Positions 8,996 through 19,013 are shown, counted from the stretch's first letter. The stretch: DNA of 64,000 bases from Streptomyces sp. NBC_01267 (GCF_036241575.1 NZ_CP108455.1:62001-126000), one strand, 5' to 3'. A program made the numbers and translations. The notes: generated by a model from the letters alone, not told the origin.

Positions 8996-9752
8996 ATGAC
9001 CGAGAACACTTCCCGCACCGCGGGCGACGAGGCCGACCGCGGTTCCGGCCCGGCTGATGGGGCTGGCGCGCCGGTCATCCTGAGCAACAAACCGGGCTCG
9101 TTCGCCTGGGGTGTCCTGGCCAAACGCCATCCGGCCATGATCCAGCAGGTACGAGACGCCTTCCCGTACGGTTGCCGACAACACGAGGCCCTCGATGCCC
9201 TGCTGGACGAGATCACCAACGGTGTCATCGAACAGCTCGCTCCTACGGAGCTCGATCACTGGCAGTGGTCAGGCTGGGGGCGGGATTACTTCGGGGGATC
9301 GTGGTTCGATGCCCCGTTCCTGTGGGCGGAAAGCTATTTCTACCGCAGGCTCCTCGGCGCCATCGAGTACTTCGGCACGGGCCCGTGGCGGGGAGTCGAC
9401 CCCTTCGCCCCCTTCACGCAGGCCGAACTGCGCAGCGCGGCGGCGGGCGAGGAGCTCAGGGACGCACTCGCCGACGTGCCGGCCGACGAGCGGTCCACGG
9501 CTGTGCTCCACGCCTCGCTCTGGGGCAACCGCGCTGACCTCGGCTTCCGCGTCACGGCGGGGGAGCCGACCCTCGGCGACGCTGATCCGGGCCTGGTCGC
9601 GGACGACAGCGTCGCGCTGTGGTCACTCCTGCCTCCCGGAGGGCTGAACACCGTCGCCATGGTGGCGGACAACGCGGGACGAGAGCTGATCCCGGACTTG
9701 ATCCTCATCGACCACCTACTTGAGTACCAGCACGCTGAACAGGTCGTACTCC
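8996..9752 (+). pseudogene. DUF89/ARMT1-type damage-control phosphatase, 3' truncated
   Basis: About 252 codons of a DUF89 (ARMT1-like) metal-dependent phosphatase. The diagnostic motifs are present: ASLWGNRADLG near residue 170, and DNAGRELIPDL with LIDHLL near the end. Members hydrolyse damaged phosphometabolites. The frame enters the left end of the ISL3 element exactly where the family would continue, and the remaining C-terminus is not found on the far side. ATG 8996 has a GGAGGG ribosome site; GTG 8978 is an alternative. The gene is therefore truncated, and activity is doubtful because the C-terminal part of the fold is lost. Confidence 0.8.
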
Positions 9753-11381
9753 GGGTCTGTCAAACGAGCGGCTCTGTCTCACATTCGGTGGTGACTCTGT
9801 GTGGCGAGGGTCGTTGATATCGATGTGATGGATGTCAACCAGCTTGTGCAGATGGTCTTTTCGGGGATATCTCCGCTGGTCATTGAGGATGTGGTCGACG
9901 AGGGCGAGCGGGTCGTGGTGAGGGCGCGGACTCCGAAGGAGACCGCGCCCTGCCCGGTGTGTGGGGCGTCGTCGGGGCGCGTTCACGGTTATCACTGGCG
10001 GACAGTGGCCGACGTACCGGTCGACGGCCGACGAGTGGTGGTCTGCGTACGGGTGCGGCGTCTGGTCTGTCCCACACGTGGCTGCCGTCACACCTTCCGT
10101 GAGCAGGTGCCCGGAGTGCTGGAGCGTTATCAGCGACGTACCACCCGTCTGACCGCGCTGGTCAAGGCGGTAGTCAAGGAGTTAGCGGGCCGGGCAGGGG
10201 CACGCGTGCTGGCGATACTCGCGGTAGGTCTGTCGCGCCACACGGCTCTGCGTGCCCTGTTGCGGATCCCGTTGCCCACGGGAGGGGTGCCCCGCGTGAT
10301 CGGCGTCGACGATTTCGCTCTGCGCCGGCGGCACCGCTATGCCACCGTGGTGATCGACGCCGAGACCCATGAGCGGATCGACGTGCTGCCTGGCTGCGCG
10401 AGCATCCGGGCGTCGAGGTCGTGTGCCGTGACGGCTCGGCGACCTACGCCGAGGCCATCCGCCGCGCTCTGCCCGATGCAGTGCAGGTCGGCGACCGCTG
10501 ACATTTGTGGCACAACCTGTGCGAAGCCGCCTCGAGCGAGATCAAGGCGCACAGCACCTGCTGGGCCACCGTGCTGGAGGCGCCCCTGTATGAGGGGCCC
10601 CGTGCACGGACCACCCTGGAACGCTGGCACCAGATCCACGACCTCCTCGACCAGGGCGTGGGCCTCCTCGAATGCGGCCGCCGTCTGCAACTGGCCCTGA
10701 ATACCGTCAAACGCTATGCCCGAGCCGACCGGCCCGAGCGGATGCTCCGCGTCCCGAAATACCGCGCCAGCCTCGTCGATCCCTACCGCGAGCACCTGCG
10801 CAAACGCCGGGCCGACGACCCCGCCGTCCCCGTCCAGCACCTCTTCAAAGAGATCAAGGCCCTTGGCTTCACGGGCTGCCTCAACCTCCTGCACAAGCAA
10901 CCAAGGCCGCGCGGACGCCGACCGCAGCCATATCTCCGCACGCAGACTCGCCCGGATGCTCCTCACCAGGCCCGACAACCTCAAGGCCGAGCACCACGAT
11001 CTCCTGGCCCGGCTCACCGCCGCCTGCCCCGAGTCGACCCAACTGGCAGCCCACATCGAGACCTTCGCCCCACTTCTGAAGCCTCAGCCAGAAAACGCCG
11101 ACACACTCGACCAATGGGTCGCCCAGGTCCGCGCGGCCGATCTGCCGTATCTGCACGCCTTCACCCGCGGTCTCGAGCGAGACCGCGACGCTGTGATCGC
11201 CGCGTTCACACGCCCGTACAGCAACGGCCCGACCGAGGGCGTCAACACCAAGACCAAGCGGATTGCCCGCCAGATGCACGGACGAGCAGGCTTCACCCTC
11301 CTTCGCCACCGCATCCTCCTCGGATAACGCCACACAGAGTCACCACCGAATGTGAGACAGAGCCGAACGATTTACAGACCC
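9753..11381 (+). mobile_element. ISL3-family insertion sequence, decayed
   Basis: A 1.63-kb element bounded by inverted repeats. The inner 37 nt are a perfect inverted repeat (9770-9806 against 11328-11364). The similarity continues outward, with mismatches, to GGGTCTGT at 9753 and ACAGACCC at 11374-11381. The same GGGTCTGT...GGCTCTGTCTCA end occurs again at 63867, which supports these boundaries. No clean 8-bp target duplication is seen, so the element may have been rearranged after insertion. Confidence 0.8.
9801..11326 (+). pseudogene. ISL3-family transposase, multiply disrupted
   Basis: An ISL3 transposase with an N-terminal zinc-binding region (CPVCGASSG...[10 protein letters not shown]), followed by a DDE domain starting at GVDDFALRR. 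The frame is broken at least three times: a deletion/frameshift near 10390, a TGA in place of the tryptophan of the DRWHLWHNL motif near 10501, and another frameshift near 10910. The C-terminal stretch (TEGVNTKTKRIARQMHGRAG) is well preserved. It is not expected to be active. Confidence 0.85.
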
Positions 11382-11729
11382 CGTTACAGCACCCGCCATG
11401 ACGACGGCAGGCCCGACACCGGCCGCACTGTCACCGGTCTCGCCATCAGCGTCCTCGAACCCCGCGAACCACACGCCCCAATCCCCGCCATCTCCCGCGA
11501 CGACCGGAACACCGCCCTCGCCGACCGCCGCCGCCACCGGATCCTTGGCCTGCTCGAAGAAGACCCCACCCGCCTCTGGCGCCCCCGCGACATCGCCTCC
11601 CACTTCGGCGACATCACCATGGAGACCATGTATCGACAGCTCTCCAGATGGGCCGAGACCGGCCTCATCCATAAACTCGGCCCCGGCCTCTACGCCGCCA
11701 CAGCATGGACCCCAACACCCCTTGCGTGA
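11382..11729 (+). pseudogene. Small winged-helix-like protein, probably 5' truncated
   Basis: An open frame that runs out of the right end of the ISL3 element without an internal start codon in its first half. The last 60 residues resemble a small winged-helix DNA-binding protein (RILGLLEEDPTRLWRPRDIA followed by METMYRQLSRWAETGLIH). The N-terminus seems to have been replaced by the IS end. Function not assigned. Confidence 0.45.
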
Positions 11730-11739
11730 CCTGCGAAAA

Positions 11740-12125
11740 CGTTAACTACATCAAGGCCCTGATGGCTCTCCTGGTCGGCCAGGTCATCCGGCCCGCCTAC
11801 CGGCGGCTGCTTGCCCAGCACTTCAACTTCACCCTCGGCCAGGGCCAGACCCGCCTCATGATCGACCCGGACGGCTTCGCCCAGCTGGAAGCGCACTGTG
11901 ACAAGACCGACCGGACCGGGCAGTGCCGCACCGGCGCCATGAACTGCGTCGCGATGATCCTGCTGAACAAAGGCGGCCGGATCGCGGATATCACCGTCGA
12001 CGACTCCGTGGAGTTCGCCGCCGCCATGCGGGTCAGCCACCGCGCCGCCCGCCACGTCACGCTCTTCTACACGCTGCTGTTCGAGATGGGCATCCTCGGC
12101 GACGACGCACCGCCCTCCCTCGCCG
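11740..12125 (+). pseudogene. Relic of a tyrosine recombinase of the 40.8-43.2 kb type
   Basis: The translation (GQVIRPAYRRLLAQ, then IDPDGFAQLEA, then NKGGRIADITVDD) aligns with residues about 125-240 of the 799-residue recombinase encoded at 40766-43165. Only this internal non-catalytic part remains, and it runs directly into an IS1380 fragment. It shows that recombinases of this family were present in more than one place in the region. Confidence 0.65.
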
Positions 12126-12164
12126 CCGCACGATCCCACGGCCAGCGGGCAGGCGGCCCCGAAC

Positions 12165-12400
12165 GCGGGCGGCGAGGTGATCGTGGACATCGACGGGGTC
12201 CTGGTCTCGCGCACTCGCAGAAGGAACACGCGGCCGCGACCTGGCGGAAGGCCTTCGGTCATCACTCGCTGTTCGCGTTCGTCGCCCCCGGCCGGGCAGG
12301 GTCCGGCGAGCCCGTCGGCGCTCTGCTGCGGCCGGGGTCTTGTGGGTGGCCGACGGATGCCGGGCCGGCACGCCAGGTTGGACTTTCGTCGTTGGCCGTC
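12165..12400 (+). pseudogene. IS1380-family transposase fragment
   Basis: Reading GEVIVDIDGVLV and, after a frameshift near 12208, AHSQKEHAAATWRKAFGHH and GEPVGALLRPG, this is an internal piece of an IS1380 transposase including the first DDE aspartate region. Both ends are missing. It is joined directly to the recombinase relic upstream. Confidence 0.7.
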
Positions 12401-12450
12401 GCGACCAATGGCCGGCGCGGAGCAGGTTGAGAGGGGCTTAACGTGACCGG

Positions 12451-14283
12451 GTGACTCGTGTGGAATCTACGGCCCTTAAAGCATCGGCTCGCCAGGCACT
12501 GGCAGCGAGGCTGCGTTCGGCTACCCTGCGGCTGGCTGCCCCGGGCAGCGCTCTCTTGGTTCCCGGAATGTGGTCTCCCTGGCGCATAGTGGGCGAATCG
12601 CTGCTGAGCGTAGCGTTTGGGCTGCTGGGAGCAGGTCTCGCGGCCCTGGACCACGGCGGCACCGTACGGATCGCTGCCGCCGGGCTGGTGATCGCAGCGC
12701 TGTCACTTCTGCGCCGGACGTTGCCCGCGTCCGTGCTGCTGGTGACGGCCGTCGGCTCTGTCCTGTTCGGCGGTCTCGCTCCGTTGGTCCTTGTCGCCGC
12801 GTGGTCGGCGGGGCGGCGGATCGACGGGGTCGGCAGGGCCGTCGGCACCTTCGCCCTCGCATACGTCCTCAACCTCGGCCTGGCAGTCGTGCAGGCGCTG
12901 CCTCACCTCTCACTGCCCCGCTTGGTCTTCGGTGTCCTGTGGCCGCTGGTCGCGATCATCGTTCCCGGCCTGGCCGGCCGCTACCGGTCGCAGCACCATA
13001 CGCTGACCGACACGCTTCGGGAGTACGAGGCCCAGCAGCAACGCGAGCGCGCGATGATCGCCGGACAGGCCCGGGCGCGGGAGCGTCAGCGCATTGCGCA
13101 GGACATGCACGACAGCCTCGGCCATCAGCTGGTGCTCATCTCGGTGCACGCGGGCGCGCTGGAGGTGGACCGCGAGCTGACCGGACGGCAGCGGGAGGCA
13201 GTGGGGGTGCTGCGCGAGGCGTCGGTGGCCGCGATGCATGAGCTGCGCGAGGTGGTACAGGTGATGCGGGACAGCACGGAGGCTCCACACGAGGACCGCA
13301 CCACCCCAGGCGTCGCGGCTGCTGCGGCGGCGGAGGCGGAGGACACCACGGCGCTGTCGCGCGGGGTGGCGGGCATCGAGGGCCTGGTAGGAACGTCCCG
13401 GAGCGTGGGCGCGGCCGTGAAGCTGCGGCACTCCGGCGAGCCGTGCCCGCTCCCCCCGGCCGCCGATCACGCGGCGTACCGCATCGTCCAAGAGGGCTTG
13501 ACCAACGCCCACAAGCACGCCCCGGGCGCCCCGATCACCGTCGAGCTGCGGTATGAGCCGGACTCGCTGGTCGTGGAGGTCGCCAACGGACCTGCAACCA
13601 GGACGACGGACAACGGCCGGGGCGTGGTGAGCGGCGGCCAGGGGCTGACCGGGCTCGGTGAACGGACCCGGTTCATCGGGGGCCTGGCGCACGCGGGCCC
13701 GACGGCGGACGGCGGCTTCCGGCTGGCGGGCGTGCTGCCGTACACATCGCCGGAAGGCGGGATCCCGAGCCCCGAGCCCGGCAACGTGACGACGACGTTC
13801 GTTGATCCAACGAACACCTTTTGGCAGCAGACCCCGGGGGACTCCTTGGACGAGGGTGGTCCCGTCATGAACGGGAACGGTCTGAAGGAGCTGGCCAAGG
13901 CAATGAGCAGGAAGAACGGAAGCGGCATAGCCATCGGCTGCGGGATGGCGGTACTGATTCCTCTGCTGCTGGTGATCGCCGCCCTCGGCGTCGGGGGATA
14001 CTTCCTCCTGAACAAGGCGGAAGAGGCCAGGATCGAGCCGAAGCAGTACGACGCGGTGAAGGTGGGCCAGTCCGAGGCAGAGATCCGCAAGCAGTTGCCC
14101 AAGGAGAACTCCTTGGTGACCGACGGCCTGGAAACGGATGCGCCGCCCGTGCCCAAGGGCGCGAAGTGCCTCAGCCTGACTTCCACGGAGTCCAGCAACA
14201 ATCCGGACAAGGAGCCGGTCTTCCGGTTCTGCTTCAAGGACGGCAAGTTGACCGAGAAGAAGTCTTTCGAGGTGAGGAACTGA
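12451..14283 (+). CDS. Sensor histidine kinase (HisKA_3) fused to a C-terminal membrane module
   Basis: A 610-residue protein starting at GTG 12451. Residues about 45-185 form several membrane segments. The dimerisation/phosphoacceptor region has H220 (RIAQDMHDSLGHQL), and a GHKL ATPase follows (RIVQEGLTNAHKHA, then GQGLTGLGERTRF), ending near residue 430 with VLPYTS as in ordinary NarL-type kinases. The frame continues into an extra part: a linker, one transmembrane helix at about 492-520, and an extracytoplasmic domain starting YDAVKVGQSEAEIRKQLP, which resembles small SmpA/OmlA-like lipoprotein folds. The response regulator follows 74 nt downstream. The extension may be a second sensor, or a separate gene fused by loss of a stop codon. 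Confidence 0.82.
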   Translation: MTRVESTALKASARQALAARLRSATLRLAAPGSALLVPGMWSPWRIVGESLLSVAFGLLGAGLAALDHGGTVRIAAAGLVIAALSLLRRTLPASVLLVTAVGSVLFGGLAPLVLVAAWSAGRRIDGVGRAVGTFALAYVLNLGLAVVQALPHLSLPRLVFGVLWPLVAIIVPGLAGRYRSQHHTLTDTLREYEAQQQRERAMIAGQARARERQRIAQDMHDSLGHQLVLISVHAGALEVDRELTGRQREAVGVLREASVAAMHELREVVQVMRDSTEAPHEDRTTPGVAAAAAAEAEDTTALSRGVAGIEGLVGTSRSVGAAVKLRHSGEPCPLPPAADHAAYRIVQEGLTNAHKHAPGAPITVELRYEPDSLVVEVANGPATRTTDNGRGVVSGGQGLTGLGERTRFIGGLAHAGPTADGGFRLAGVLPYTSPEGGIPSPEPGNVTTTFVDPTNTFWQQTPGDSLDEGGPVMNGNGLKELAKAMSRKNGSGIAIGCGMAVLIPLLLVIAALGVGGYFLLNKAEEARIEPKQYDAVKVGQSEAEIRKQLPKENSLVTDGLETDAPPVPKGAKCLSLTSTESSNNPDKEPVFRFCFKDGKLTEKKSFEVRN

Positions 14284-14357
14284 GGAGTAGCGGGCGCTCG
14301 ATCAGGGATGATGGCGAGTGACCGCAGGTAGACACTCAAGGACCGCGCAGGGGAGTC

Positions 14358-15011
14358 ATGATCAGGGTTCTCGTCACGGATGACGAGCCGCTCATCCGGG
14401 CAGGCGTCAGGATGATCCTCTCCTCCGCCGACGACATCGAAGTCGTCGCCGAGGCGGTGAACGGCCGTGAGGCTGTCGAACTGGCCCAGACCCGCCGCGT
14501 GGACGTCGTGCTGCTCGATATCCAGATGCCGGTCATGGACGGACTGACGGCCCTGGCCGAGCTGCACCGGACCGTGCCTGACACGCGGGTGCTGATCCTG
14601 ACAACCTTCGGGGAACAGCGAAACGTACTGCGCGCACTGACTGGGGGCAGCGTGGGCTTTCTGCTCAAGGACTCGGCGCCCGCGGAACTCATGCGCGCGG
14701 TCCGGGCTGCCGCGGCCGGAGACGCGTACCTGTCGCCGGGTGCCACCCGCCGTGTCGTGGACTCGTTGGCGTCCAGCCAGAGCGCCCACCGTGCTGAGCA
14801 GGCCCGCTGCCGGCTGGACGCGCTGACCAACCGCGAGCTGGAGGTCCTGGCACTGCTGGGTGAGGGCCTGTCCAACGCGGACGCTGGTCAGCGGATCCAT
14901 ATGAGCGAGGCCACGGTCAAATCGTACGTGAGCCGGATCCTGACCAAGCTGGACTGCGAGAACCGAGTGCAGGCCGCACTGCTGGCACGAGACGCCGACC
15001 TGGGAACCTGA
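14358..15011 (+). CDS. NarL/FixJ-family response regulator
   Basis: A 217-residue two-domain regulator. The receiver has an acidic cluster (DDEP) near residue 8, phosphoacceptor D54 (VLLDIQMPVMDG) and a conserved lysine (LLKDSAP). The C-terminal LuxR-type helix-turn-helix is complete (LTNRELEVLALLGEGLSNAD). A GGGGAG ribosome site precedes ATG 14358. It is the partner of the upstream kinase. Target genes are not evident. Confidence 0.9.
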   Translation: MIRVLVTDDEPLIRAGVRMILSSADDIEVVAEAVNGREAVELAQTRRVDVVLLDIQMPVMDGLTALAELHRTVPDTRVLILTTFGEQRNVLRALTGGSVGFLLKDSAPAELMRAVRAAAAGDAYLSPGATRRVVDSLASSQSAHRAEQARCRLDALTNRELEVLALLGEGLSNADAGQRIHMSEATVKSYVSRILTKLDCENRVQAALLARDADLGT

Positions 15012-15024
15012 CCACACCACTCCG

Positions 15025-15273
15025 TCACTGTCGAACCGGGCTGCAAGATCGTTCGATGACCTCCGCTGACGTGGCACTCGGGCTGACATGGGGTGTCGAA
15101 GAGCGATCTTGCAGGCCGAGGTCGCCATGCTGGCGCCAGCGGTTGACCCACTTGGATGTGCAGGCTCGTGAGATTCCCATCTCAGCCGCGACGTGGGCGA
15201 TGGGGCGGCTCTTGCAACGTTCGATCAGTCGTCGTCCTTCAACAGACAAAGAAGCGTTGGCGTGCGTCGTCAT
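15025..15273 (-). pseudogene. IS481-family transposase N-terminal fragment
   Basis: 82 codons starting at ATG 15273 after a good AGAGGTGA ribosome site. It carries the leucine-zipper/helix-turn-helix head of IS481 transposases (HVAAEMGISRACTSKWVNRW followed by GLQDRSSTPHVSPSAT). The DDE core is missing, so the piece is an IS remnant, although the short DNA-binding peptide might still be made. Confidence 0.75.
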
Positions 15274-15469
15274 GACTTCACCTCTGCGCTCTGCTCGCCT
15301 CCGGCCGGAAGGGATGCCATGATCGGGCTTGTGCTCGCCGTCCGCCTGGTCTGGGTCGCGGGCGGCTGGAGGCCGCGGCCCTCCGGGGCCGGGGCGGGGG
15401 AGTCGGTGTGCGCGCATGGGGACCCGCCTCTCCGGCTGGTGGTCCGTCGGTGACTTCGACGCTACGCAG

Positions 15470-16201
15470 CTACGAGGATCCTGTGCGCGTCGGGCTCGTG
15501 CCGGCCCCGTTCGAGGGCTCGGTGGGGGCATGAAGCTCGGCCAGGTCGTGGAACAGCATGTTGTTGAGGTGGAAGACGTGGGTGACCTCGCGGGCGACCC
15601 GGTGGGTCTCGTCCTCGCTCATCGGCAGGGCGTCCAGGGTGGCGCGGTAGCGGCGGCGGTACGCGCTGGGGTTCCGGATGTCGAAGTGGTAGAACAGCGC
15701 GCCTTCGTGGGTGTGGCCCCAGGTCTTGGCGGCGAGGACCCGTACGATCTGGCCGCCGGCCAGGTCGCCCATGTAGCGGGTGTAGTGGTGGGCCGCGTAG
15801 CCGGCCGGCCATGCCCGTGCGACCTCGCGTACCCGCGCGCAGTAGCGGCGGGTCGCCGGGAGCGGAACCAGTCCCTGGGCCCAGTGCGGCCCGTCGAGAT
15901 GCGCCAGGTCGCGCTCCAACGCGGGGACACGCAGCAGCGCGGGGTCCAACAGCGGTCCGACCAGGTGGTGGTTGGCCAGGGACTCGGCGGCGTCCTCCAG
16001 CTCCCGGTAGATGAAACAGAGCTGGCGTGACAATGCGGCGAAGGCTTCCGCCTTCAGGCGGCCGTCGAGCAGGTCGGCCATGAACGGAGATTGTCGAGTG
16101 TTCTCGTGTTCGGCCCGCTTCGCGATCCGCATCCGTTCTGACAGACACGCCGAATCCTCGGCGTGTCCCGTTGCGGGACTCGTCTCCACGGTGACCTCCA
16201 A
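15470..16201 (-). CDS. hmuO: Heme oxygenase (biliverdin-producing)
   Basis: A 243-residue alpha-helical heme oxygenase. The proximal histidine is in RAEHENTRQSPFM near residue 31, and the distal-helix signature HYTRYMGDLAGGQ is present near 140. The reaction opens heme to biliverdin, Fe2+ and CO using O2 and reduced ferredoxin or reductase, for iron recovery or heme detoxification. No heme-uptake genes adjoin it, so it stands alone between an IS481 relic and a non-coding stretch. The family is usually about 215-240 residues, so it appears complete. Confidence 0.9.
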   Translation of the reverse strand: MEVTVETSPATGHAEDSACLSERMRIAKRAEHENTRQSPFMADLLDGRLKAEAFAALSRQLCFIYRELEDAAESLANHHLVGPLLDPALLRVPALERDLAHLDGPHWAQGLVPLPATRRYCARVREVARAWPAGYAAHHYTRYMGDLAGGQIVRVLAAKTWGHTHEGALFYHFDIRNPSAYRRRYRATLDALPMSEDETHRVAREVTHVFHLNNMLFHDLAELHAPTEPSNGAGTSPTRTGSS

Positions 16202-17048
16202 GATCGTCCCACACTGCGGGCCTCGCGCTGGTCCGCGCTCCTTAGTCGTATATCTACGCGGGCCGACGGCTCGGTATTTTCACCCGGTCGGCGGCGTGTC
16301 CGCGCCCCGAGGCGGCGAAACCTCCCCGGTGAGCAAGCAATGCGGTGACCTCGCCCCGGGCCCGTGCGATCCCGACCACTCAGGCCGCCGCCTCCTGTCT
16401 GCGGAACCAGCGCGGGCCCGGGCAGCCTGGCCGAGGCAGTCCTGCCACAACCGGCTCGTTCAGCCGGGTCGCCCGCGTGGCTCGGCGCACGCTGCGTCGG
16501 GGTGGGAGTTCACACACCCCCAGCGGGATGCACCAGAGCCTTGCTCCGGCTCCCTGTATCTGCCCGACCTCAAGAAACGGGGCCCAATGGATCGGCTAGC
16601 TCCTGCTCCCGTTGTGCACCGACAGTCGGCCGGGGCGCTGCTCGCGGGAGGCGCTGGCGGGCCTGAACCGGGACTGACCAGTCGCCCGTCCGCGGGCCGA
16701 GGCGGCCAACCGGCTCCGGGTAGAGGCGATCTTGAGCCTGATGGGGGAACACCTGGTCGTACCGGAACACCTGGATGACTGCGTCTTCGTGACGTTTCGG
16801 CGTCTTCAACAGTTGATAGGGGGGTTCACCATCAACGCGCGTGTTTACGGCGGGAGGGATGCTGTGACCGTGTTAGCTGCCTTTACGCCTCATTGGGTGA
16901 AGCGTTCCGCGACGGATGCCAGAGCCTGTCGATGGCTTTCTGCCTGTCCCGAAAAGCTCGCAGGGCTTGCCCTGTCCGTGCTGCCCGCTTCCGCTCTGTG
17001 GGTATCGCAACCCGCAGGCACGGTGCCGATGTGAAGGAGTGCACTCGT
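16202..17048. other. 847-nt region without a convincing gene
   Basis: Open frames exist on both strands but have shadow-like composition (runs of R, P, S and G), with no recognisable domain or ribosome site. A plus-strand stretch around 16730-16860 reads slightly protein-like (SLMGEHLVVPEHLDDCVFV) but has no homology that I recognise. The region must hold the promoters of heme oxygenase and of the AMP-ligase gene. Confidence 0.5.
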
Positions 17049-18617
17049 ATGACCGGCAGTTCCTCCCCAACGTTCGTCAGCTATGTCGCAGCCATCCTCG
17101 ACGTGCTGTCCGCCACGCCCGGCCGGACCGTCCTCACCGGCGCCGACGGACGGGAGATCACTGCCGGCGAGCTGTGCGACAACACGTATCGGCTGGCCCG
17201 GGAACTGACCGGACGCGGCTTCGGGCCGGGCACGACAGTCTCCCTGCTCACCGGCGACACACCAGAAGCCCTGACGGCCCGCTACGCGGCGCATCTCGCC
17301 GGCGCCCGCATCGTCCACCTCCATGAGGGCATGGCGGCTGCCACCCTCGCCCACATCGCCGACAGCGTCGAGACCACGCTGTTGCTTGTCGACCCCACTC
17401 GGCACCGTGCAGCCGGGGAACTTCTGCCGTTGCCCGGGGCTCCCGCCGTACTCAGTCTGGGGACCAGCCCGTTCGGGGAGGATGTCCTGGCGGCCGCTGC
17501 TCGACACGAACTCCACCCCTTCGCGTCCCCCGTCGGGCCGGGAGACGACTTCGGTATCCGGCACAGCGGGGGAACTACCGGTGTCCCCAAGGGAATCCGC
17601 ACCATTCACGGTCCCTACCGCTGGCGGATCGGCCTCCCTTTCGCCGACGCGGGCGACCCTCCCTGCTACCTCGCCTGCACCCCGCTCGCCCGCTTCTCTG
17701 GCCTTCTTGCCGACAATGCCCTGATGCAGGGCGGTTCTGTTGTCCTGCATCTCTCCTTCGATCCGGGCGCCGTACTCGCGGCCATCGCACGTGAACGGAT
17801 CACCCACGTCTGGCTCCTGCCAACCCTGTTGCACCAGCTCCTCGACCACCCAGCCCTGGCCACGACCGACCTGTCGAGTCTCACCCGTATCACCTACGGT
17901 GGTTTGCCCGCTTCAGCCATCCGCCTGCGCCAAGCCGCCGAGGCCTTCGGCCCGGTCCTGTACGGCGGGTACGCCCAGAGCGAGGCCCCCGCGATCTGTG
18001 AAGCAGCCCCGCACGAGCACTCCATCACCGGGCATGGGGGCCGCATCACCGTCGGCCGTCCACTGCCCGGAGTCGAGGTCGTCATCCGTGACGACGCGGG
18101 CGAAACCCTGCCGCCGGGCGAAACGGGCGAGATTCAGGTGCGAGCCCCCAGCGTCATGCATGGCTACTGGAAACAGCCCCAGCTCACCGCCGAGGTACTG
18201 CGTGAGGGCTGGCTGCGTACCGGCGACCTCGGCTACCTCAACGAAAGCGGCTACCTCTTCGTCGTCGGACGCCGCAAGAACGAAATCCTCGTGGAGGACG
18301 GCATCGTCCACCCCGCCGAAGTGGAAGAACTCCTCCTGACCCACCCAGCCATCGCGCAGTGCACCGTCGTCGGCATCCGGGACCCCGATGAGACCGAACA
18401 CATCCACGCCGCCGTCGTCCCCGCCCCTGGACACCACCCCACCCTCGAAGAGATCCGTGCCTTCGTCACAACCCGCCAAGGATCGATGTACGCGCCCACA
18501 GCACTCCACCTGCTGCCCGAACTCCCCCTCACCCCGGCAGGCAAGCCTGATACGGAGCTGCTACGCACGACCTTGGCAACAGACCCGCGCCGCGAATCCG
18601 CGGCAGCATCACAGTGA
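17049..18617 (+). CDS. AMP-dependent synthetase/ligase (ANL superfamily)
   Basis: A 522-residue acyl-activating enzyme. The P-loop is HSGGTTGVPKG (about residue 178), the A5-like motif YGGYAQSEAP, the A7/A8 region GWLRTGDLGYLNESGYL...GRRKNEI, and the catalytic A10 lysine is kept in LTPAGKPDTELL. It adenylates a carboxylic acid and probably transfers it to CoA or a carrier thiol. ATG 17049 follows AAGGAGT at ideal spacing. No carrier protein or CoA-pathway gene adjoins it, so it may be left over from a larger pathway or work with the PaaK-like ligase at 26.4 kb. Substrate unknown. Confidence 0.87.
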   Translation: MTGSSSPTFVSYVAAILDVLSATPGRTVLTGADGREITAGELCDNTYRLARELTGRGFGPGTTVSLLTGDTPEALTARYAAHLAGARIVHLHEGMAAATLAHIADSVETTLLLVDPTRHRAAGELLPLPGAPAVLSLGTSPFGEDVLAAAARHELHPFASPVGPGDDFGIRHSGGTTGVPKGIRTIHGPYRWRIGLPFADAGDPPCYLACTPLARFSGLLADNALMQGGSVVLHLSFDPGAVLAAIARERITHVWLLPTLLHQLLDHPALATTDLSSLTRITYGGLPASAIRLRQAAEAFGPVLYGGYAQSEAPAICEAAPHEHSITGHGGRITVGRPLPGVEVVIRDDAGETLPPGETGEIQVRAPSVMHGYWKQPQLTAEVLREGWLRTGDLGYLNESGYLFVVGRRKNEILVEDGIVHPAEVEELLLTHPAIAQCTVVGIRDPDETEHIHAAVVPAPGHHPTLEEIRAFVTTRQGSMYAPTALHLLPELPLTPAGKPDTELLRTTLATDPRRESAAASQ

Positions 18618-18800
18618 GCCCAACCCCACCCCTGCAGGCGGCCCGAAGTGCGCCTCGATCGGGTTGGCCCAGGACACGTTGGCCGGAGCGAAACACAGCT
18701 CCACCTTGTTGTTCCCGGCCCACTGGAGGATCCTGGCGCCCTTCTGGGCGGAGAGATTGCCCGTGATCACGTAGATCGGAGCGCCGTCGGGGCGGGGCGG
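18609..18800 (-). pseudogene. IS630-family transposase C-terminal fragment
   Basis: The translation PIYVITGNLSAQKGARILQW followed by NKVELCFAPANVSWANPIEA is the second-aspartate-to-glutamate region of an IS630-type DDE transposase. The usual aspartate of the DNLSA motif is replaced by glycine (TGNLSA). The N-terminal two thirds are missing. It is a relic between the ligase gene and the IS6 element. Confidence 0.7.
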
Positions 18801-19013
18801 CTCGGATGAACTTGAGCGCGGCCCGGGAGGCTCCGTCTGGCGCCCCTCGCGCTGGAGCGACGCATCGCCGCGCTGCACGCCGCTTACCACCACTCTGCGG
18901 CGGCCGCCCGCTGCGGGGCTGCTTGCTCCGTGCCGCCATCCGCCAGGGAGATCGCGGGTGGTGAGGCTTCTCGTTCGGATGAACAGCCCCCTACGGCTTG
19001 GTTGCCCACCGAA

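Noticed and set aside
9745..11389. 8-bp target duplication around the ISL3 element
   Set aside because: Flanks CGTACTCC and CGTTACAG share only a few bases; not convincing.
16011..17034. Plus-strand frames of 100-255 codons between heme oxygenase and the AMP ligase
   Set aside because: No domain, no good ribosome site, composition of a shadow; left as non-coding.
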